From assembly GCA_949358305.1 (NCBI GenBank), contig OX442320.1:6340259-6404258 (forward strand): a stretch of DNA of 64,000 nucleotides, given 5' to 3'. Below, one piece after another: positions 48,113-57,351 of this stretch (within the stretch, counting starts at the first letter, position 1; each line of letters begins with the position of its first letter). The stretch is from Strigamia acuminata (lineage: Eukaryota > Arthropoda > Chilopoda > Geophilomorpha > Linotaeniidae). The notes under the pieces were generated by a model. That model worked only from the letters and a program-made list of their open reading frames with translations, did no database searches and was not told the origin of the DNA. The position numbers and the translations under genes were made by a program.

Positions 48113-49822
48113 TATGACAAACATGCAGTCGCTCATCGATATAACGACAATTTCGCCGATAGATGGCGCTGACGACCAAAAGCGGCAAATTCGAATAGAA
48201 TTTGTCACTTGACGTAAAACCACATAAAATACAACTTTTATGTGATTTTAAGGCAGAAAATCAACGTTATCTTATGTTTATGGCAATAAATATAGATATT
48301 AGGTTGTTTTGTGGTAACTCTGCAAAGTTACCCCAAAACTAGGCCTAGGGGATTAAATCTCCCCCTCGCACCTGCTCCAAGCGTGGACCCCCGCGGATCA
48401 AGTTGAAAGACTTAATCCAAAAGTGTTCCTCGCTATCCAGTTCCTGTCCCGACCTAGCAGAGAGCTATGGTCTGTCTAGCTGACCACCTGGACTGAAAAT
48501 GTGTCCTGAGTATCCCATCACCTGGACCAGTGATTGGGGGGATTTGCAGGACCATTGCTCTCATTGGAGCAATGGCCAAGCTATTGTTTTCCCCGAGTAT
48601 ATACTTCCTCGCAACAGGAAGTAGCTCGCTCTTGACCAGATATTTTGACTATATGTTTTCTTGAGCCCTTTCTACTACTCCGGTTGTCATGTTGATTGCG
48701 CAGACACTTGCTTGTCTGTTGATTGCGCAGTCAATGCCCCTTATACTGCGGGCCTATGACAACCTACATACGGCGTACACTTGACGTGGAGATGGGTGAT
48801 ATGATGCCTCCATGTCCGGGTGCCCGATGACGGCTGTGTGGCCGTGAGGAGATCAGGTCGCGACGATGAGTAGTAAGAATCCCGTCGGGCCGGATGTAAT
48901 TCAACAAGTGTTCCACAAGGCCTGCCAGTTACAGTAAACCACGGCTGCCGAACAGCGTGTCGAAAATGTAACATTAGGGTTGAAATAACTAAACTCGGAA
49001 AAGTTTAGTTAGATTAAATCCCCAGCTAGTTTATGTCACAACTCAACATTGTGCATAAACACGGATACTTCTTCCAGAACTGTATAAAACTGAAGACTAG
49101 CTACATTAGCATTTACTTGCCAGTAAATGTGTAGCTAAATTGCCAACTTTATGTAAGCAGAATTATTACGAGTATTTACTGAATAAGTAATACTCTAATA
49201 AATACATCCATTACACGGAACCAGAAGTTATGATTGTAAACTCGCAACAGTTTACTCTCGTATGAAGAACCATTTGACGTATCACACCAATCATAAATGT
49301 CTTAAAACATTTATAAGAGGTCAATTGGTAAATGGCTCTCACAAGCCATTTAAACCAATAACCGCCCCAAGTTTGTGGCGATGCAGATACCGTCAACCGG
49401 ATGTCCTCGGATACTAACCTTTTCATTACAGATTTGAACCAGACCCCGATGTACAACTAGGATCCAATAATCAACCGATTTAGACGACATCTTACTGACC
49501 CGATGAAGCCGACTTGATATTATCATAGCGCCGTTTGGGCGACTGTATGTATAGTTATTCGACCAACTTATGCAGCCAATTGTCGGCATAGTTACTGTGT
49601 AATTGTAGTTTATGCAAATTGATTAATATAATCACTTCACGGTGATTATATTTATATATCAATAAATATGTTATGTCTTGATAACCGCATGTGTCATTAT
49701 TTTACCCAGTTCACACTTTAGGTTTGTTAACTTATCTCTCAACTACTAGAATTGATAGACTTGCTTGTTATGCCAAAATACACATTTTGAGCGGATAGCG
49801 TCATCGAAAGGTCATCGTCACA
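48113..49822 (+). repeat. 3' LTR, 1710 bp
   Basis: Same length as the 5' LTR and same sequence wherever I compared them; the offset is exactly 10242 at every landmark. Confidence 0.96.
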
Positions 49823-51220
49823 AGTTGTAAAATATCTTCACCTGATGCAATTAATACGCCTACTAACATAAAATACGACCCACAGCTGCGAGTACGGTTA
49901 AACCAAACAAATAGATCTAGAAAACTACAAAATTATGAGCTGACGAAGCATTTTCAACGTAGAAAATACACCTACAAGGGAGCGGCCATGATCCCGTGAT
50001 GCACCGCAACGCTCATCGCTGAATTAAATTTTTTTAAATCGGAACGAGACGTTAACAGAATTTAAACCTTGTAAAGTTACTAAAGAAAATTAACATTTTT
50101 TTTTCATAGAACTACATTTTATTACAGCAAAGAATTTCTCTTAAAATCACCTCAGAATGTCACATGATACGACATATGCCAAAAAACCGAAATCGAAAAT
50201 CGAAATGGAATTTACACACAATAGTATAATTTAAAAAAAAAATACTTGACACACTTGACACACTTTAAACGTGTAAAAACTGATTTACTATTAATCCAGA
50301 ATGTTTTATCTACATAATTCTTACATTATTGCAAATGTATACACGAAAATCGTTGAAAAATCTTATCAAATTGTCAATTTCCGCGCATTAAACGCAATTT
50401 ACAAACATTTACTTAGTGATTCAGTGCAAAACGAGAAAAGGGAGATGAGAAAATGTACATTTATAATCTTGAAATTTTTTAATGTTATTATTATTTTTGG
50501 AATAAATAGGTCACTGTAAATGCCACTGCTTCAAGAACGAGTTGGAATTGAAAAGTATTGCCCAGGGAATGACCGGCCTGAATCGAACGACATGATAAAG
50601 GTATATTTTCCATTTAAATGATCTCAATTTTTATTGCAACGAGTGTATATTTGTACAGCCCTGAGGTTTTACGTCCAATCTGAAGGTTAAACCACCTGCA
50701 AGCCGGCCTTGTGTTGGGGTAGGAGGAGTTGTTCCTAAAACCAACAACGAACCGATGAGCGGGAAGTCCGGTTGGATTTCTATACGATAAGTTAAAGCTG
50801 CCGATTTAAATTCCATCGTGACAGCCACCTGTGCTTAGGTAAGAACCGGCCATTGGATCCACCAATTAATCAAACACTAATTCATTTTTCCTCCTCAATT
50901 CCCCGAAATTCTTCCGCTAAAATTTAATTTATATCGCCAACAAAAAAACGGTTCTAAAACAAATTTCCCTGCATTACGCAATGTTGTGACTTATAATTAT
51001 TCATTACGAATATTTTTTCTCTTTTTTTTAATTTTTTCTTTTAGATTTAAATTAGAATTCAAAGAAGTGAGTCCATTTTCCTCGTTGCGATTTTTGAGAC
51101 TGAGATTTGCTCGCTTAAACCTCTCCCATTGTTTTTGGGCTTACTGCACTCGTAACCAGAGATAAATCCAACGAATGTCCGTCACATTTCTGTCATTTCT
51201 CGACATTTCATCCATTTTAC
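49823..51220. other. Flank between the retrotransposon and the first SLC13 gene
   Basis: It starts with a 58-codon open stretch (49823-49999, ending TGA) preceded, before the insertion, by an acceptor-like T-tract and AAG; this may be a disrupted exon. A short + strand open piece with CKCHC follows an AG at about 50511 and stops at 50600. The rest is AT-rich, with a probable untranslated exon and promoter of SLC13 copy A near 51040-51220. None of the pieces matches a family I know. Confidence 0.35.
50631..50842 (-). CDS. Orphan terminal-exon-like open frame, function unknown
   Basis: On the minus strand an acceptor-like CTAAGCACAG precedes an open stretch with protein-like composition (ALTYRIEIQPDFPL...). 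It stops at a TAA that is itself part of AATAAA. It could be the last exon of a gene whose other exons are lost or unrecognised. No family is assigned. Confidence 0.25.
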
Positions 51221-52439
51221 ATGTGGAAAAACGTGGCGTGCCACTGGCGAGAGTTAATTATCGTATTGTCTCCCCTCTTTCTCCTTCCTTTGCTGCTCCC
51301 AACCACTGATCAGGTAATTACCCGCCAGATGTTTGATATTTCAACTTTTAAAAAATATTTTTTTATTTAAATTAGGTGCAAAAATGTGCGTATTGCGTGC
51401 TGCTGATCGCCATTTATTGGATGACCGAAGCTTTGCCTTTGTCCGTAACCGCTCTCCTTCCGGTCGTGCTTTTCCCACTCTTTGGAGTACTGAGCACGAA
51501 CGAAGTGTGCGTCACGTATCTCAAAGAAACCAACATGCTTTTTCTCGGCGGTTTAATGTTCGCCGTGGCCGTGGAAGAAAGCGGCCTTCATCTTCGCTTG
51601 GCGCTTCGCGTGTTGTTGTTTGTCGGCACCAGTCCGCGCTGGTGCGTGATTTACCGATTTTTTGAGAAAAATTATTAAAATTTCGTTGTTTTGTAGGATT
51701 ATGTTGGGTTTTATGTTAACAACTGCAGTTTTATCGATGTGGATTAACAACACCGCAACAACCGCCATGATGGTGCCGATCATTGAAGCGGTGATGGAAC
51801 AGCTGCGAATCGGAGCTCAGGAAGCGTCGACGGAGATCCACCCAAGTGAGGTCGTTATCTTCGTTTCGGATCGCTTTGTAATTGCTTTTTTTATGACCGT
51901 ACAGAAAGCCGTGTCGATAAGAATGTGCAAGATTTGCATCTCAGCCAATCGAGCATAAACAGCGAGTAAAGAAAAATGTTTTCTTTTGTTTTTTTGTGTT
52001 TGTGATTTTATTTTTGATTATAGAAACACGGTGGACATCGAGTTGTCGGATTTGGAAAGGGACGATGTAGCGATTACGCCTAAACAGGAGAAATTAACGG
52101 GGGATGCGTCGAATTTGAAGCGTCTTCGGACGGGTTTGTTGTTGGCGACGGCCTACGCGTCGAATATCGGTGGGACGGGTGCGTTGAATGGAACTGCGCC
52201 GAATCTGGTACTCAAAGGAGTCGTCGAACAGTAAGAGACTATAAAAGCTAAAAGTTGTTTTCTTTTAACGGCAGATGGCGGTGGTGTTGAGTGTGTTAAA
52301 AAGTGAGTGAAGTGAAAATGGAGTGGTTTCTTTGAATTGAGGTTAATCCATCATTTTGCGATTTGTCCGTTGTCCCAAATGTCGCAATGCGTGATTGTGG
52401 CGTGACGCTAGCGACAAGGAATTGGATTTTTTTTTATTA

Positions 52440-52474
<35 letters not shown>

Positions 52475-55400
52475 TTCTCAGTCTGGTGCCAAATAAGGTG
52501 GAGTTAATAGGGCAAAACGCGGACATGGTGTGCGCTAAACAAGTTTGGAATTATTTGTTTATTTATCGAGACGTTGTAAATTGTACAGGTCTAAAGGATA
52601 AGCTTGACATTAATCGAATCGAAAGTAAAATGGTGAGGAATGTGATGGACTGTTTAAATGCTCTCATATAGAACATCCGCGCTCTATTCACAGAACCTAG
52701 ATTCCCCCGCGTATAAAATGATTAGGAGATCATTGAAATAGATTTTCGATCTCAAAAAGTCGTTTTTGCACATAATGAGTGCATTTTGCACATTAAAATG
52801 CATTTTGGGCACTTAGAAAATGCATTTTCCACCTTAAAAGGTATTTTGGGCACCTTACAATGAATTTTGGGCACTTTATAACGCATTTTGGGCACCTTAA
52901 AATGCATTTTGGGCATTTTATAATGCATGTTTGGCACCTTAAAATGCATTTTGGGCATTTTATAATGCATTTTGGGCACCTTACAATGCATTTTGGGCAC
53001 TTAGAAGGTGCATTTTGCACCTTAAAAGGCATTTTGGGCACTTAGAAAGTGCATTTTGCACCTTAAAAGGCATTTTGGGCACCTTAAAAGGCATTTTGGG
53101 CATTTTATAATGCATTTTGGGCACCTTACAATGCATTTTGGGCACTTAAAAAGTGCATTTTGCACCTTAAAAGGCATTTTGGGCACCTTAAAAGGCATTT
53201 TGGGCATTTTATAATGCATTTTGGGCACCTTACAATGCATTTTGGGCACTCAGAAAGTGCATTTTGGGCACTCAGAAAGTGCATTTTGGGCACTCAGAAA
53301 GTGCATTTTGCACCTTAAAAGGCATTTTTGAACTTGAAAAATGCATTTTTGGCACTTTCCAGCCGCGTTGTGTAGGATACCACGTTCAATGAGAGCACTT
53401 ATATTTGAGAAATTGATATATTTTCTTCGGCAGAGTGTTTGGGGATCGAACCGGGCTCAATTTTGCCACTTTCACTCTCTTCAATTTTCCCACGATGCTG
53501 CTGTGCATTTTGACGGCTTGGATTTGGCTGCAGTTTCTCTTCGTCCGGCCCAGTTGCAGCAAGTAATGTGTTTTTTTTTTGTGACTTTGCAAATTATATT
53601 ATTTTCTATATTGACTAATTTGTGTGGCGCGATTTTGTCTCAAGGCGAAGCAAGAAGGACGTGGACACAGACGCCGTTGTCGAGCGAGTCATTCGTCAAA
53701 AATACGAGCAACTCAAGCGAATTACGTAAGTAATTGAATGGGCGGTCAAAGGGTTGATCATGCAACACGTCAATCCGAAAACCCACTTTGTTGAACGAAA
53801 TAAAATCCATTCCAAGGTTGAAGTCAAGTTTAATAGTCGGGAATTTTGCTCCCGTTGCTTGGTTTTTGGGTTTTCCCCTCCGCCCTGGCGGCCAAAGTCG
53901 AAAGCTTCGAGTTCCTCAAAACTGGATTTCTGTTTATTTTTTTTATGTTGTTGTGTTTATGTTTACTCGGAATTTTTATTAATAAAAAATATCTATCTAA
54001 TCTGTGTTTTAGGTTCCACGAATTGGAAGTTTCCATCTTATTTTTAATCCTCGTAATTCTGTGGCTGTTTCGCGACCCGAAATTCATCGCGGGATGGCAA
54101 GTGTATTTTCCAGATAAGTACGAGTCTGACGCAATCCGGCTTCTTTTAATATGTTGGCCTTGGAATTAATTTTAATATGAGACGACTTGCGCGCTTTTGT
54201 TATTTAAAATACTTAAAAAGCGCAGAGCGGGGCGGAGGAAATCACCTCATTGCACAATTGCGACATCCCCTTTGTATATTCATTCATCAATGAGTCAATC
54301 TCTGCATCATTTGTACATTTTATTATAGCTTTTACTATTTGCGCGAGTCGGATGTGCGTAACGGCGCTGGAACCATGGAGTAATTTGTTTTACGTGCCCG
54401 ATAAACGAGGAATTTAAAATAAATAAAATAAAAACGGATCAAAAAGTTGCTGACAGCGAGCACGTCTCAACTTTTGACATCCTTTTTTTCCTTTACGATG
54501 TTTTGACGTCGTTTTTGTTTTTTGTTTATTGTGGATATATTTTAATTAAATATTATTCAATCGGTTTGAAAATTTTCTCAGACATTACTTGAGTGGTATA
54601 TTTAGTAATCGTAGAAGGAAAATTAAATCCAAGCACCATAAGTGCTCTAATAGAACGCGGGTGATCTGTTGACTAAACTAGATTTCCCCCGAATTTTTTT
54701 TAGTGTTCTTTAGAAATTTAGACATTTATTTTAGTCGTTTTGTTCAATTTAGATCAATTTAGACATTTATTTTAGTCGTTTTGCTCAATTTAGACCAATT
54801 TAGACATTTATTTTAGTCGTTTTGTTCAATTTAGACCAATTTAGACATTTATTTTAGTTGTTTTCCGCAATTTAAATAATAAATTTAGTGATTTTTGTCA
54901 ATTTGCGTATGGAATTCAGTCGTTTTGGTTAATTTAGACCCGCTTTGTAAAGGATACCGCGTTCTATTGGAATCCCGCGTTTTATTAGAGCATTTACATA
55001 TTAGAAGTTTCTTTTTTTTCAAATTTTTCTTAATTTTGGACGCACCGTATAAAAGTTTTAATGTAAATTTAAAATTTATATTTCGCAGGAAAGTGCAAGA
55101 TTCCACGGTAGTGATGGCGGTTGTTGCAATACTCTTTATTAGCGTTCCCACTAATCGTTACGGTAAGATTTTAAATGGGTTGTTTGACTCTGACACTCGG
55201 ATGTTGACGGTCCATTTCGAGGTGTGTGCACGGGACAGCCAATTAGAGGTCTTTGGATAACTGCCAGCCCCAATGAAGAAGCATATTTGCACCACACCTT
55301 TATTTTCTTGCCGGCCTTGGGTGAAGTCGGTGTCGTCACATGGCGCCACTTTAATTTCTTTTTTTTTCCTTTTAAATTAAACAGAAGGTTATATTTAATT

Positions 55401-56592
55401 AGTGGTGATTGCCTTTCAATTATAAGTTATTAGTAGATAATTGAGGATTTCATTTTTTTGTTATAAAATAGTTATATTTTATTTTCACATTTTTTTTTTC
55501 AAGATGGCGAGTGGAAGGCGCCATTAACGTGGCGATCCGTGCACGAAAAACTCGCCTGGAATGTCATCATTCTCATCGGAGGAGGATTCGCGTTGGCCGA
55601 AGCCTCGACGGTATATTCCCGTCAATTTGCATCGAAGAAGTTTGCTCTTTTTCGTGCATTTTGATTTTTGACCTTCATTTCAAACGATATCGTTTATAAT
55701 TATTATAAAAATAGATTTTAGTTGTAGAAAGAAAAGAGAAAAAGAGAGAAAAATTAATTGCAATTGCATCAGCACATTTTTATTTGATTTTTATAATTCC
55801 AGACGTCCGGTTTGTCGAAGAGGATCGGCGAATATTTAATAATTTTTAAAACGCTTCCACCAATGGTCGTCGTGTTGATATTGTGTTTGCTCATCATGGC
55901 TGTGACCACAGTGGCAAGTAACACGGCCACGGCCACCATCTTTTTACCTGTTTTGGCCGATATGGTAAACAAATTGTTCTGACTAGAATTTGAAATTGCA
56001 ACTGTCTTTTCATTCCGACATGCGCCAGATGTTTTTTGAGCTGCGTAGGTTTCATTCTTAACGTGCTCTTCCTTTTACATAAGTAATTATTCCTGTTGTG
56101 CAAATTTGTCACGTGGAAACCCTTGACTTTGAGCCGTCGACAATGCCAATTGCAATGAGAAAAATTCTCACGTTTTATACAATGTTGTGTTTAATTTTTT
56201 TTAATTTTTATAGTCGAAAGTTCTTAATATACATCCGCTTTATACGATGTTGCCAGCAACCGCCGCTTGTTCGTACGCTTTCATGCTCCCGATCGCAACT
56301 CCGCCGAATGCGATTGTGTTTGCTTGTGGTCGGATGAAAAATAGCGACATGGTGATTAAAATTGGATTTTTTTTTTATAGATTATTGTATAAATTTTTTT
56401 TTGTAGTTTTTTCCTGGACTTGTGATGAGTTTTGTGTGCGTTGGAGTGATCACTTTGATGATAAATACATTGGGTGTGTTTATGTTCGATTTAAACAACT
56501 TTGAATTCGATAATAACTCGACGAATGTTTTATTTTCTGATATTTCTACGAATAGTGTTAATTTTACAACACCGTTATCGATTAAAGTTTAA
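51221..56592 (+). CDS. SLC13/DASS sodium-coupled anion transporter, copy A, 585 aa
   Basis: Plasma-membrane Na+-coupled carboxylate or sulfate carrier of the INDY/NaDC/NaS type; the substrate cannot be told from sequence. Exons: 51221-51313, 51376-51641, 51697-51845, 51905-51965, 52024-52230, 53434-53562, 53645-53725, 54013-54117, 55089-55162, 55504-55610, 55803-55964, 56214-56351, 56407-56592; phases close. Motifs are [28 protein letters not shown], the first SNT-type site [11 protein letters not shown], the family signature [19 protein letters not shown], the second SNT site [12 protein letters not shown] and [10 protein letters not shown]. It has about 11-12 hydrophobic segments and a polar cytoplasmic loop between exons 3 and 5. 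Introns 5 and 8 carry TIR-minisatellite elements. Exon sizes 81, 105, 162 and 138 are shared with copy B. Confidence 0.94.
52488..52660 (+). pseudogene. Coding-like fragment inside SLC13 copy A intron 5
   Basis: After a long T-tract and CTCAG there is an open, protein-like stretch ([16 protein letters not shown]... [16 protein letters not shown]) that runs into the TIR element at 52655. Spliced into SLC13 copy A it would break the frame, so it is not one of its exons. It is probably a captured or inserted gene fragment of unknown origin. Confidence 0.3.
52655..53404. mobile_element. TIR-bounded minisatellite element, copy 3
   Basis: The left end AAATGCTCTCATATAGAAC and the complement of the right end, ATAAGTGCTCTCATTGAAC, are inverted repeats. 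The sub-terminal CCGCGCTCTATTCACAG and ACCTAGATTCCCCCG match copy 1. The interior is a 20-21-base tandem array (GCATTTTGGGCACCTTAAAA), unrelated to the array in copies 1 and 2. It lies in SLC13 copy A intron 5. Confidence 0.75.
54638..54997. mobile_element. TIR-bounded minisatellite element, copy 2
   Basis: The left end ATAAGTGCTCTAATAGAAC and the complement of the right end, GTAAATGCTCTAATAAAAC, both continue with GCGGG. The interior holds about four units with core TTTAGACATTTATTTTAGTC, the reverse complement of units in copy 1. It lies in SLC13 copy A intron 8. Confidence 0.78.
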
Positions 56593-57351
56593 AATTGTAC
56601 ATTTATTTTTGTTTATTAAAAGTAATTTTCTGAAATTGTCGTCAGGTGTCTCTTTTATTAATGATCGATTAACTCCTCCTATTTACCCATTGAAAAAGAG
56701 GGTGCGCGGTGCAATCGTCGTTTTCTCACGATTTGATACGAATTCGGACGAGTATTTTTCATTTTTATCTCGCAAAAAAGCGAAGAAGATTATCTTTGTA
56801 CTTGGAATTTAAAAAAGTCCGATTTTTTTCGGAGAAATCAGAGTTTTTATCTTCGTGGAAAACTCCGGACATTGCGGCGAAGCGCTGGATGTGGTTCTCA
56901 GTCGGCGCCGTGTGAGCCAGGCGCGCAATTGCGCATGCGTGGACTCGATATTTTATTAACAGCCCGCCAGTCGCGAGTTGAGTCAGAGACGACGTGAGCG
57001 AGAACGAGTGTGAGGCCGGTCCCTCGCGATTTATTTTCTTTCAGTTTTCGGACACATTACGACGAGCTAACCTCATATTTAAATCAGACTGGAATAATTC
57101 TACGATCTCGACCGAAAACCCATCTATTTTTTTTCCTTTTTGAACCGACCGTGGCTTTTGCGTATAAAAGTGTCTCAATCTAACCCACTTAACATTTTAC
57201 CACCAAATTCTCGTGTGATTCAGCGAGACGTGCGACAATTTGTTTTTTTTTTACCGTTTGCGCCGTTTTTTAACACCTACAAAAATCCACATTTCCGGGT
57301 ATCTATTTTTTCCCATCAACCGTCAAACTGGCTATCTTTGCGGCGTTGGAT
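56593..57351 (+). promoter_or_regulatory. Intergenic region and promoter of SLC13 copy B
   Basis: GCGCAATTGCGC (a 12-base palindrome near 56926) overlaps GCGCATGCG, a match to the NRF1-type motif. GC-rich sequence follows to about 57030. The 5' untranslated region probably extends to the ATG at 57352. Confidence 0.45.

Larger units (their letters stand above)
37871..49822 (+). mobile_element. Ty3/Gypsy LTR retrotransposon, apparently full length, 11.95 kb
   Basis: Layout: 5' LTR, tRNA-Gln primer site, about 1.45-kb leader, gag, -1 frameshift site, pol (protease, RT, RNase H, integrase), purine tract, 3' LTR. Domain order PR-RT-RH-IN places it in Ty3/Gypsy. The short gap between pol and the LTR contains no envelope-like gene. 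The flanks are AGTT on both sides (37867-37870 and 49823-49826), giving a 4-bp target duplication if the LTR is taken as TATGAC...GTCACA. A 5-bp AAGTT duplication is possible if the LTR ends one base earlier. The equal 1710-bp LTRs and open gag and pol frames indicate a recent insertion. Confidence 0.97.

Noticed and set aside
52488..52610. Extra exon of SLC13 copy A
   Set aside because: Joining exon 5 to it gives an outgoing phase that does not fit exon 6, while direct joining of exons 5 and 6 restores [17 protein letters not shown].
52740..53340. CRISPR-like regular repeats
   Set aside because: Head-to-tail 20-21-base minisatellite without unique spacers, in an animal intron.
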